Shown: piece by piece, positions 63,101 through 64,000 of the stretch
How positions within the stretch are numbered: position 1 is the first letter of the stretch
Layout: every line of letters starts with the position of its first letter
NCBI GenBank assembly: GCA_964016885.1
Contig: OZ024743.1
Span: 170,628,833 to 170,692,832 of the forward strand
Reading direction: 5' to 3'
DNA length: 64,000 bases
Origin: Eledone cirrhosa
Lineage: Eukaryota; Mollusca; Cephalopoda; Octopoda; Eledonidae
Made by a program: the position numbers and the translations under genes
The notes under the pieces: generated by a model
The model's input: only the letters and a program-made list of their open reading frames with translations
The model's database searches: none
Told to the model about the DNA's origin: nothing

Positions 63101-63416
63101 TTTAACAACAGAAAATTGAAATACAAAAGCTGCAGTTAATACCTTTAGACCGCAAGGATTATATAAATGCAAGTTTGAAGTCAATTAGAATAGAAATGTG
63201 GATTTGTATAGACTTTGCAAAACATCATCAGTTTTATATATATAGATTAATGTTTTCAAGTTTAATGATACTTTTATGTTGTTTTATTTTTCTTCTTTTA
63301 GGGGTCGCTCAGTCAAATGGTACAATTTAAGTTATGGCAAAATTAATGCTAATTTCATGGACCGATTACGAACCAGTTTTCAGCAAATTGCTTCAGGGCC
63401 AGAGACTAAACTCTGA
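21477..63416 (+). CDS. DLC1/STARD13: RhoGAP-START protein of the DLC1/STARD13 family, 3' part in nine exons
   Basis: Joining nine exons (listed separately) gives one frame of 524 residues to a TGA stop. The family accelerates GTP hydrolysis by Rho GTPases at focal adhesions and junctions, and its START domain is a lipid-transfer fold. Visible here are the pre-GAP segment (about residues 1-70), RhoGAP (about 75-285) with arginine finger at residue 121 in GIFRRSG, a [11 protein letters not shown] motif, and START (about 300-515) with [25 protein letters not shown] and [11 protein letters not shown]. Vertebrates have three paralogues (DLC1, STARD13, STARD8); I cannot tell which this is closest to, and invertebrates usually have one. 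The N-terminal SAM domain exons lie outside the window. Introns of 7.2, 19.3, 1.8, 2.4, 1.8, 5.0, 0.9 and 2.0 kb hold the mobile elements. Confidence 0.93.
22138..22200 (-). repeat. Short (TA)n and antisense SINE/RTE tail
   Basis: TATATATATATATCATCATC followed by a degraded TTTCATCCTGACATGAATAT, the tail of a SINE/RTE-type element in reverse. Confidence 0.5.
22263..22860 (+). mobile_element. N-terminal part of a GIY-YIG-associated reverse transcriptase
   Basis: A 69-codon frame at 22294 reads [20 protein letters not shown] and ends with [17 protein letters not shown]. Further on are [15 protein letters not shown] (22645-22690), RWTNSVKVF and a [12 protein letters not shown] stretch that corresponds to the first catalytic block of the RT. 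This matches, from memory, the N-terminus of a metazoan RT family whose C-terminus is a GIY-YIG nuclease. Other parts of the same family appear at 46060-47275 and 51450-52210. Frame breaks are frequent. Confidence 0.6.
22905..23164. mobile_element. Foldback element, about 115-base arms
   Basis: 22905-23020 is repeated inverted at 23049-23164 almost without mismatch. Ends read ATTGTTATACTTTGGGAGGG and the centre holds four TTGG units. The structure is that of a non-autonomous foldback or MITE element. A second member, interrupted by a SINE, is at 50769-51446. Confidence 0.85.
23218..23415. repeat. (TA)n microsatellites
   Basis: TA runs at 23218-23262 and 23346-23411 flank a short CA-rich stretch. 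The long isoleucine-tyrosine reading is an artefact. Confidence 0.9.
23424..26740 (-). mobile_element. RTE-like LINE, near full-length, antisense (subfamily B)
   Basis: From the right on the minus strand: 5' region and endonuclease ([20 protein letters not shown] at 26560, [20 protein letters not shown] at 26270, [28 protein letters not shown] at 25990). Next come the linker ([20 protein letters not shown] at 25200) and RT, where the catalytic YADD is HADD at about 24540. Then the zinc motif region (24400-24300), the C-terminus, and the 3' UTR ending near 23424. Dozens of breaks. The 3' end carries the SINE-like segment (AACACCAACCTCATTTACAG) but only a remnant of the GATGAT tail. Confidence 0.82.
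26756..26853. repeat. 49-base tandem duplication
   Basis: GGGCTAGAAGGAC begins two similar units at 26756 and 26805, both continuing into GTAGTAATG.CAG. About 85 percent alike by eye. It lies just upstream of the antisense RTE-like element's 5' end. Confidence 0.75.
27107..27145 (-). repeat. Antisense SINE/RTE tail
   Basis: ATCATCATTTAACGTCCGTT and a second TTTAACGTCCATTTTTCCCT: the tail in reverse, with the CGTTTAACGTCC part duplicated. Confidence 0.65.
27178..27545. repeat. Degenerate minisatellite, five units
   Basis: Units with GGTGGTCCCATTATGAGGGA, then GTCTGGCCAGTTGGCC, start near 27178, 27238, 27322, 27398 and 27487. Unit length varies from about 60 to 90 bases. Confidence 0.75.
27660..28735 (-). 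mobile_element. RTE-like LINE, antisense 3' half
   Basis: Minus-strand parts: linker and RT start ([20 protein letters not shown], 28701 down), a [16 protein letters not shown] block near 28350-28390, palm block near 28100 where YADD reads YNNN, zinc region, then a jump near 27740 to the 3' UTR. 5' truncated at about 28735. Confidence 0.75.
28740..29137. repeat. Intron end with CA/TA microsatellites and antisense tail
   Basis: CA and TA runs at 28905-28945 and an antisense SINE/RTE tail at 28983-29040 (CATCATCATCATTATCATCA, GTTTAACGTCAATCTTCC). The exon 2 acceptor follows at 29137. Confidence 0.7.
29138..29263 (+). CDS. DLC1/STARD13: DLC1-like exon 2: RhoGAP core
   Basis: The acceptor is TTTCCCTTAG and the donor C|GTAAGTA. 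The 126-base exon continues phase 1 on both sides and encodes about 42 residues, including [19 protein letters not shown] followed by TNKLSETF. This is the RhoGAP helix bearing the usual LPEPL motif. Here the second proline is cysteine (LPECL), which is unusual; the neighbouring NKL residues are kept. No long ORF marks this exon; it was found from splice sites and homology. Confidence 0.93.
29455..30170 (+). mobile_element. CR1/Jockey-like LINE, 3' part
   Basis: An open frame of 182 codons from 29514 runs [20 protein letters not shown], then [20 protein letters not shown], and ends LPEIRQHYS. It matches the antisense copy at 19195-20440 with about six amino-acid differences over 143 aligned residues and a five-residue deletion at [12 protein letters not shown]. 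The 3' tail is a single ATTTCATTATTATAAAAG. 5' truncated, inside the intron after exon 2. Confidence 0.85.
30176..31413 (+). mobile_element. RTE-like LINE, 3' third with full tail (subfamily B)
   Basis: Starts in [20 protein letters not shown], followed by the zinc motif [20 protein letters not shown] (30260-30322), then [20 protein letters not shown] and an open 127-codon C-terminus (30637-31020) with [20 protein letters not shown]. The 3' UTR ends GTTAAACGATGATGATG repeats at 31380-31413. Very similar to 56487-57142. Confidence 0.85.
31427..31830 (-). mobile_element. RTE-like LINE, antisense 3' end (subfamily A)
   Basis: The minus strand reads [20 protein letters not shown], then [20 protein letters not shown] and [14 protein letters not shown], matching the C-terminus of the 15640-18823 copy. 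Its tail abuts the tail of the plus-strand copy ending at 31413, giving a tail-to-tail pair. Confidence 0.75.
31852..32182. mobile_element. Foldback element, about 150-base arms
   Basis: 31852-32005 pairs with 32030-32182 in reverse at roughly 80 percent. Shared blocks include ACATAATCATATTTATT, GTTGTGCAATCATTAC, GTTAGCACAATTATGTA and GTTGGCTAATGC. No ORF. It is a decayed non-autonomous foldback element. Confidence 0.8.
32380..32825. mobile_element. Foldback element with partial second arm copy and tRNA-like insert
   Basis: Arms at 32409-32505 and 32520-32613 share GACAAAGCAGGCTTTGTTTA, GTGAAGTTTGAAATAAGGTA and TATTTGACTAAATAAAATT. A third, partial copy of an arm end (ACTAACAGACTAATTTTATT) is at 32783-32822. 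Between them, 32677-32745 looks tRNA-like (A box TATTAGTGTAATGG, B box GGTTTGAGTCCC). Confidence 0.75.
32862..33128 (+). mobile_element. RTE-like LINE, 3' end fragment (subfamily A)
   Basis: Matches 18470-18823 (CAATGTCAATATGCATGAAC, GAAATCCCAGTAGAAGGAAG, CCTACCCTTGCAAGCAAGGA) with deletions, ending in AAAATGATCATCATC where it meets the antisense tail of the next element. Confidence 0.75.
33124..36130 (-). mobile_element. RTE-like LINE, near full-length, antisense
   Basis: From the right on the minus strand: [20 protein letters not shown] (36080), [20 protein letters not shown] (35800), and VGDLNGHVG (35670). Linker frames follow with [20 protein letters not shown] (34740) and [20 protein letters not shown] sequence (184-codon frame at 35092-34538). 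The RT has an intact YADD at about 34085. The zinc motif [20 protein letters not shown] is at 33920. The 3' UTR starts at 33124 with CATCATCATCATC. Frame breaks throughout; the C-terminus is shortened. Confidence 0.8.
36131..36552. other. Spacer between two divergent RTE-like copies
   Basis: Contains a (TA)n run at 36271-36293 and a pyrimidine-rich stretch at 36300-36430. It may include the 5' UTRs of the flanking elements. No gene is supported. Confidence 0.5.
36553..39705 (+). mobile_element. RTE-like LINE, near full-length (subfamily B)
   Basis: Endonuclease: [20 protein letters not shown] (36710), [20 protein letters not shown] (37010), IAGDFN (37120) and [16 protein letters not shown] (37275). 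The linker runs 37440-38040. The RT has [20 protein letters not shown] (38245), [13 protein letters not shown] and intact [11 protein letters not shown] at 38594, and the zinc region is at 38755-38830. The C-terminus matches 30637-31020 with breaks. The 3' UTR stops at about 39705 (AGAAAAGGGCATCTG) without the GATGAT tail. Not functional. Confidence 0.82.
39780..39860. repeat. TA, GA and GT microsatellites
   Basis: Runs of TA, then GA, then GT follow each other directly. Confidence 0.9.
39888..40285. mobile_element. hAT-like non-autonomous element split by a SINE
   Basis: Left end CAGGGGGCTCAAACATGCGG and right end GAGTTTGAGACCCCT form a short imperfect terminal inverted repeat of the CAGGGG..TCAAA type known from hAT elements. 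The interior at 39888-39968 and 40183-40285 would be about 180 bases without the SINE. An eight-base target duplication is not clear, so the class call is tentative. Confidence 0.55.
39951..40200 (+). mobile_element. Complete tRNA-derived SINE with 18-base target duplication
   Basis: ATTATAACTGGTGAAAAT occurs at 39951-39968 and again at 40183-40200. Between them is a SINE with A-box-like TGGAATCGTTAGCACATC, B-box-like AGTTCAAATTC at 40046, GGTCGATAAATTAAGTACCA and CTTGTGCCTATAGTAGAAAT. The perfect duplication shows insertion by target-primed reverse transcription. Confidence 0.88.
40330..40575 (-). repeat. SINE of another family, antisense
   Basis: Minus-strand features include the segment CCGGGCCGACCAAAGCCCTG, GTGAGTGGATTTGATAGACC and GAAACTAAAAGAAGCG, a SINE body I recognise from cephalopods. 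A related head may be at 53330-53400 (CAACCATATGGTCCAGGATT). Confidence 0.65.
40576..41500. repeat. AT-rich sequence with TA, TG and TATG microsatellites
   Basis: The (TA)n run at 40808-40863 is pure; TATG-type repeats occupy 41100-41180. No gene-like frame. Confidence 0.75.
41500..41600 (+). repeat. SINE/RTE tail fragment
   Basis: Ends ACCAATGCCAACATGGAAGA, TGGATGTTAAATGATGATGA. Confidence 0.7.
42384..42435 (+). repeat. Remnant of a Penelope-like terminal repeat
   Basis: ATATAAGACTTTGAGACACC followed by CACTTGTTCACAGAC recurs at 45740-45775 downstream of the Penelope-like coding region. This is probably the left terminal repeat, cut by the RTE-like insertion at 42436. Confidence 0.6.
42436..43799 (-). 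mobile_element. RTE-like LINE, antisense 3' part inserted in a Penelope-like element
   Basis: Minus strand: palm with YVDD at about 43650, zinc region (43440-43500), [20 protein letters not shown] (43200) and [19 protein letters not shown]. Then [20 protein letters not shown] (42970), the 3' UTR, and the tail GATGATGATGATG at 42436-42450. 5' truncated. Flanking sequence on both sides is Penelope-like terminal repeat. Confidence 0.82.
43800..45935 (+). mobile_element. Penelope-like retroelement with GIY-YIG domain, decayed
   Basis: Pieces in three frames: [20 protein letters not shown] near 44314, [13 protein letters not shown] at 44411 (RT catalytic YxDD), [32 protein letters not shown] (44597, inside a 359-codon open frame), [15 protein letters not shown], and at 45214 [20 protein letters not shown] with [19 protein letters not shown]. 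The last block is the second half of a GIY-YIG nuclease. Short direct repeats AACCTATCAATCT(C/T) with TCTAACACC-like ends at 43807 and 45898 fit pseudo-LTRs. The C-rich composition is unlike the AT-rich surroundings. Confidence 0.8.
46060..46614 (-). mobile_element. Inverted RT palm of a GIY-YIG-type retroelement
   Basis: The minus strand reads [47 protein letters not shown] (YxDD catalytic motif, 46393-46410), [20 protein letters not shown] and [20 protein letters not shown]. These are palm and thumb blocks of the same RT family whose N-terminus is at 22263-22860. It joins head-on at about 46614 to the plus-strand 3' part of the same element. Confidence 0.7.
46615..47275 (+). mobile_element. 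3' part of the GIY-YIG-type retroelement (plus strand)
   Basis: Starts with TKK(stop)[16 protein letters not shown], then [18 protein letters not shown] and [11 protein letters not shown], the C-terminus of the GIY-YIG nuclease domain. About 470 bases of non-coding 3' sequence follow to the TA run at 47272. The same sequence is on the minus strand at 51450-52070. Confidence 0.7.
47301..47507. mobile_element. Foldback element, about 95-base arms
   Basis: Left arm 47301-47395 and right arm 47410-47507 share TTTTCATAAAATT, GAATACTATATGTATA and GGTTAAGATATAACCAC. No coding capacity. Confidence 0.82.
47510..48058. other. AT-rich intron without recognised features
   Basis: No repeat family, tRNA-like or exon-like sequence is visible apart from a TA run at 47565-47575. 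Confidence 0.5.
48060..48463 (+). mobile_element. Complete tRNA-headed SINE with RTE-type tail
   Basis: The head has A-box-like TGGCTTAGTGGTTAGAACAT and B-box-like GAGTTCAATTCTC (48111). The body follows with TGCAAAGTGGTCGTAGAGGT and GTTGGTGTTAGGAAGGGCAT. The end is CTAACCCATGCTAGCGTGGA and GATGATGATGATG. It ends 90 bases before exon 3. Confidence 0.85.
48554..48684 (+). CDS. DLC1/STARD13: DLC1-like exon 3: RhoGAP helices
   Basis: Acceptor TTTCTCTTTCTAG and donor CAAG|GTACGA bound a 131-base exon that completes a split codon and ends in phase 0. It encodes [19 protein letters not shown] and then [18 protein letters not shown]. The DENREVLQ(S/T)LL segment is a hallmark of the DLC subgroup of RhoGAPs. 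The exon sits between the 19.3-kb intron and a 1.8-kb intron, just 90 bases after a complete SINE. Confidence 0.94.
48740..49080. other. Intronic sequence, possibly older Tx1 sequence
   Basis: No frame or clear repeat is recognisable; the Tx1-like similarity becomes visible from about 49085. Confidence 0.4.
49085..50430 (+). mobile_element. Tx1-like LINE, old 3' part
   Basis: Diverged matches to 7085-8440: GTCAGTGGGTTTGCAACTGG (compare 7186), AGTGTTCTATAGAGAAC (compare 7800) and GCAAAAGAGATTGTGTGGTG (compare 8221). The 3' end is CTGGTGACCAATAAAGAAAT. Many indels. Older than the other Tx1 copies. Confidence 0.72.
50475..50663 (+). CDS. DLC1/STARD13: DLC1-like exon 4: end of RhoGAP
   Basis: The acceptor is TTTATAACAG and the donor TCA|GTGAGT. 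The 189-base, phase 0-0 exon encodes 63 residues starting [15 protein letters not shown], the conserved GAP helix that contacts the GTPase, then a serine-rich loop and [16 protein letters not shown], the last helix. The ATG at the exon start is an internal methionine. A foldback element starts about 105 bases downstream. Confidence 0.94.
50769..51446. mobile_element. Foldback element interrupted by a SINE
   Basis: The left arm at 50769-50858 (ATTGTTATATTTTGGGAGGG, GCCAATAAAAACACATGCAC) pairs with the right arm at 51372-51446 in reverse. It is the same family as 22905-23164. A complete SINE (50944-51288) sits in the centre and postdates it. Confidence 0.82.
50944..51288 (+). mobile_element. 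Complete tRNA-headed SINE with RTE-type tail
   Basis: A-box-like TGGCTTAGTGGTTAGAGCAT, B-box-like GAGTTCAATTCTC, body with GGTCGTGGAGGTGCCACGGC, and tail CCCACCCTTGCAAGCAGGGA plus GATGATGATGATG. Closely similar to 48060-48463 and to the antisense copy at 55630-55972. Confidence 0.87.
51450..52210 (-). mobile_element. GIY-YIG-type retroelement, antisense 3' part
   Basis: The minus strand from about 52150 reads [60 protein letters not shown] and [20 protein letters not shown]. This is the C-terminal half of the nuclease, where a CxLC pair is CDLH here. The non-coding 3' part to 51450 matches 46800-47275. Confidence 0.7.
52395..52705 (-). mobile_element. RTE-like LINE fragment, zinc-motif region
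   Basis: Minus-strand equivalent of the cysteine motif region (52640-52540) and the start of the C-terminus to 52395. Matches 43270-43560. Truncated on both sides and joined to a SINE piece at 52705. Confidence 0.72.
52706..53005 (+). repeat. SINE 3' region, diverged
   Basis: Repeated sub-units around GTAAAGTGGTGGTGCTACAC, then GTTGGCATTAAGGGCATCCA and CTAACAAGGGTGGAAAATAG. The tail is weak (GTGATAATAATG). It ends just before the exon 5 acceptor. Confidence 0.65.
53032..53166 (+). CDS. DLC1/STARD13: DLC1-like exon 5: GAP-START linker
   Basis: Acceptor GCATCATTTAG and donor TTTAAG|GTAAGA frame a 135-base, phase 0-0 exon of 45 codons. It starts [17 protein letters not shown], matching the linker segment after the GAP domain, and ends HYQVLFK, matching the first START helix. 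Conservation is lower here than in the flanking exons, as expected of a linker. Confidence 0.88.
53320..53670 (+). repeat. SINE, diverged
   Basis: TCAAGTAGTTTTCTTTGCAA and CCAGGATTTAATTCCACTG resemble a SINE head. GGTCAATAAAATGAGTACAA and GGGATCAATGTAATTGAC near 53567 match the body of the 39969 SINE type. Confidence 0.6.
53780..53915 (-). repeat. Interspersed repeat shared with 14040-14375
   Basis: Minus-strand core GGGTGTGATTTGAGGTAATT and ATTTCTAGCAGGTTGAG match 14285-14340. Confidence 0.6.
53990..54600 (-). repeat. Antisense SINE/RTE 3' region with internal minisatellite
   Basis: Begins with the reverse tail (CATCATCATCATTTTCCCTG). From 54121 to 54580 at least three units of 115 to 135 bases repeat GGCATGG(T)TTCTATG, CCTTCCTATCACCAACTA and CTTTACAG(A)GT. 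The units correspond to the CCACACTGTAAAGTGG-type module of the element's 3' region. Confidence 0.7.
54672..54860 (-). repeat. Antisense SINE/RTE 3' end
   Basis: CATCATCATCATCGTTTAAT, CCACGCTAGCATGGATTGGA and CTTCCTAACACCAACCACAT. Close to the consensus tail, therefore younger than the neighbour at 53990. Confidence 0.8.
54975..55132 (+). CDS. DLC1/STARD13: DLC1-like exon 6: START domain, first part
   Basis: Acceptor TTTTCACTTTTCAG and donor GAAAG|GTCATC define 158 bases, phase 0 in and 2 out. Residues run [14 protein letters not shown], then [15 protein letters not shown], then [16 protein letters not shown]. The spacing of the KFxxW, YKK and PxEEVLxRxL elements matches the START domain of the DLC family. 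Confidence 0.92.
55445..55628 (+). repeat. tRNA-derived SINE, 39969 type
   Basis: GCGGAATCATTAGAGCATTG (A box), AGTTCAAATCCCACTGAGGT (B box) and GTACCAATCAGGTGCTGGAA. Truncated at the 3' end by the next SINE. Confidence 0.75.
55630..55972 (-). mobile_element. Complete tRNA-headed SINE, antisense
   Basis: Starts with CATCATCATCATTTCATTTT and ends with the reverse head (GAATTGAACTCACAACCTTT, CCACTAAGCCATGTGCC). Nearly identical to 50944-51288 in reverse. Confidence 0.87.
56030..56488 (+). repeat. Three SINE copies in a row
   Basis: Unit 1 (56030-56190) has a head (GGCAGAATTATTAGAGCATT). Units 2 (56205-56330) and 3 (56350-56488) are 3' halves with CCTTTCATCCTTACGGGGTC or CCTTTCATCCTTACAGGGTC, and both end GTAGAAACAATTAT. 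TATTAATATCATCA links the units. Confidence 0.75.
56487..57142 (+). mobile_element. RTE-like LINE, 3' end with tail (subfamily B)
   Basis: Encodes [20 protein letters not shown] and [16 protein letters not shown], then the same 3' UTR as 31021-31413 and GATGAT repeats at 57116-57142. It is very close to that copy, so both are recent. 5' truncated. Confidence 0.85.
57168..57287. mobile_element. Near-perfect palindrome, about 58-base arms
   Basis: ATTGAGTAAAATGACAGGAG and the rest of the left arm is repeated inverted with two visible mismatches. The centre is AT-rich at about 57227 (TTATTAATATATAATAAA). It has no coding capacity and follows the RTE tail and its TA run. Confidence 0.85.
57290..58845. 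repeat. Intron with microsatellites and unclassified repeats
   Basis: GA-rich stretch at 57640-57745, TA or CA runs at 57758-57790, 57816-57850, 58060-58130 and 58350-58400. 57455-57620 and 57950-57995 (GACCCAACGGGTCATGGGTG) look like parts of a dispersed repeat of unknown class. No gene is supported. Confidence 0.55.
58850..59130 (-). repeat. Antisense SINE remnant
   Basis: Similar to 20690-20890 (TTGCAACAGAGTGGACAGTA, TTAAGTCTACCACCCAAGTA). CACTGCAACTCATTTCATTT, then ACTCTAACAACTG, is the reverse of a SINE head. Confidence 0.55.
59190..59450 (-). repeat. Antisense SINE/RTE 3' region
   Basis: ATGGCTGGATGCCCTTTCTA, CACTTTACACAGTAGGCTGG and a CTTCCAGTGTGGGCTGTGTG module, in reverse of the shared 3' region. 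Tail lost. Confidence 0.6.
59690..59895 (+). mobile_element. RTE-like LINE, 3' end fragment (subfamily A)
   Basis: Plus-strand coding resembles 18600-18790: [24 protein letters not shown] sequence, then [18 protein letters not shown]. The tail is GCCATGCAAACATGGAAAAT without GATGAT. Confidence 0.7.
59905..60065. repeat. (TG)n/TATG microsatellite
   Basis: TGTG and TATG repeats end about 40 bases before the exon 7 acceptor. Confidence 0.85.
60104..60229 (+). CDS. DLC1/STARD13: DLC1-like exon 7: START domain, middle
   Basis: Acceptor TATTATATTACAG and donor ATCAG|GTGACA frame 126 bases, phase 2 on both sides. It encodes [18 protein letters not shown], then [19 protein letters not shown]. The WDxDLxDSxVxExLD and MxPHPxRDY-type motifs are START features of this family. 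The usual aspartate before the tyrosine is histidine here. Confidence 0.93.
60230..61177. repeat. Intron with SINE remnant and small duplications
   Basis: 60500-60680 contains a SINE-like head (TCAGCTCATGATCATAATGT, GAATTTAATTCTC). Near 60980-61030 ATGATACATCTATT is duplicated, and near 61050-61100 TGTTGTTCAACA is duplicated. Confidence 0.55.
61178..61351 (+). CDS. DLC1/STARD13: DLC1-like exon 8: START domain, lipid-cavity strands
   Basis: The acceptor is TTTGTCATCAG and the donor ACCAA|GTAAGT. The 174-base exon (phase 2 in and out) encodes [19 protein letters not shown], then [17 protein letters not shown]. These match the central beta strands of the START fold, where RYLIEPCGxGKS is strongly conserved in DLC proteins. 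Confidence 0.94.
61352..62110. repeat. Intron with SINE remnants in both orientations
   Basis: 61540-61640 holds an antisense SINE piece (GACCTCAAAAGGATAAAAGG). 61640-61760 holds a sense piece (GCACTATGAGTTCAAATCAT). Another GAGGTCAATAAAATGAAC is near 62050. Diverged. Confidence 0.5.
62118..62140. repeat. Poly-C then poly-A run
   Basis: About 14 C followed by about 10 A; prone to assembly error. Confidence 0.9.
62165..63245. repeat. Unclassified dispersed element with internal 135-150 base repeats
   Basis: At least three units (about 62341-62474, 62475-62625 and 62626-62745) share ACCTAAT(A/G)CGGGCC, TTGAATTTTTTTTATGTGCA, AACGCCTCAAAA and CCCTAAAAAGCTG. A CATA microsatellite at 62745-62795 and TTTTATATAGATTA at 62804 follow; a second TTTTATATATATAGATTA ends at 63248. 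No ORF. The class is unknown. Confidence 0.55.
63302..63416 (+). CDS. DLC1/STARD13: DLC1-like terminal exon with stop codon
   Basis: After a pyrimidine-rich acceptor TTTTCTTCTTTTAG the exon encodes [19 protein letters not shown], then [17 protein letters not shown] and TGA at 63414-63416. It is the C-terminal START helix with the WY and RxSF elements of the family. The protein stops with a short tail after this helix, as in vertebrate relatives. Confidence 0.93.
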
Positions 63417-64000
63417 GTCTAGTCTCACTTCCTTCTACACACACATGCACACACACACACACACATATAATATGAATATATAAACAACCTAAAGACAAAA
63501 GAGCAGTACCAATTGTGTCAAATATATATCTATATTTCTCAAAAAAAGGATTCAGTAAAAATTGAAAACTGGAGATAAATGAATTTTACCAGTTTTCACT
63601 AATATATGGTGTTGGAAATGAACCACACACATTAAATAATAATTTTTTTCTCTAAAGGTGGCATCTGTTATATGTTTAATCATAAGGAAACATTGGACAG
63701 ATTAAAAAATATACCAAGTAAATTTTATAAAGATTTTTTTTTCAAAAATTCAAAATTGTTTAAAAAAAAAAGGAAAATCATTTTTCATTTTCTGTAGAAA
63801 ATGAAAAAGGATTTTCATTTTTTTTTACTGTTAAATTCATCCTTGTTACTTCCTAAGTTATTAAGGTATTTAATTAATCTTGCAAGTTATAAACACTTGT
63901 CAGGAGCATCAAAACTACTTAATACTCAACCAGCAGGTGAATTTAAAACAAACTCCAGAAACATTTAAGAGCAAACACATGGAGCACTGTTTGTAAATAT
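63417..64000 (+). other. Probable 3' UTR of the DLC1-like gene
   Basis: After the stop the sequence is AT-rich with a CA run (about 63443-63467) and poly-T/poly-A patches. It has no ORF and no recognisable repeat. No canonical AATAAA with a following GT-rich stretch is clear before the window ends; ATTAAA occurs near 63629 and 63694. Transcript end unknown. Confidence 0.5.

Noticed and set aside
1..64000. CRISPR array, bacterial operon, virus-derived genes or a defence system
   Set aside because: The regular repeats are microsatellites, minisatellites or SINE multimers, and I recognised no capsid, envelope, integrase or defence-type gene. All coding fragments fit a split animal gene or non-LTR/Penelope-type retroelements.

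Overview
The window looks like nuclear DNA of a mollusc, most likely a coleoid cephalopod (octopus or squid). The reasons are one widely split protein-coding gene in AT-rich sequence, very dense non-LTR retrotransposon debris, and tRNA-headed SINEs whose tails end in GATGAT repeats. I recognise these repeats from cephalopod genomes; I could not run a search. There is no bacterial-style gene organisation, no CRISPR array and no functional RNA gene.

One host gene can be supported. It is the 3' part of a RhoGAP-START protein of the DLC1/STARD13/STARD8 family on the plus strand. Nine coding exons lie between 21477 and 63416. All have AG acceptors and GT donors, and their phases join into one uninterrupted 524-codon frame ending in TGA. 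Exons 1 to 4 carry the RhoGAP domain with its arginine finger. Exons 5 to 9 carry the START lipid-binding domain. The 5' exons (SAM domain, serine-rich linker) must lie left of the window, so positions 1-21476 are read as upstream intron.

Everything else is intron filled with mobile elements. 1-5100: Tx1-like 3' fragments and fragments of LINEs with a restriction-like endonuclease. 5105-12080: three Tx1-like LINE segments in mixed orientation, one carrying a 5' inversion. 13250-18830: RTE-like LINEs. 19195-20440: a CR1/Jockey-like LINE. 22263-23170: a fragment of a GIY-YIG-type reverse transcriptase family and a foldback element. 23424-28735: two antisense RTE-like copies. 29264-48553: a 19.3-kb intron with a CR1-like copy, at least six RTE-like copies, three foldback elements, a hAT-like element split by a SINE, a decayed Penelope-like element and an inverted GIY-YIG reverse transcriptase element. 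48685-63301: SINEs, foldback elements, a Tx1 3' end, short RTE 3' ends and minisatellites.

The mobile elements appear linked. The RTE-like LINEs and one SINE family share the same 3' segment and GATGAT tail, which suggests the LINE machinery moves the SINE. No retroelement ORF looks intact; catalytic motifs survive in some copies and are lost in others. I found no convincing new multi-gene system. The observations most worth checking are the paired inverted repeats next to exons (possible double-stranded RNA substrates), the 5'-inverted retroelements, and the nesting of different element classes.
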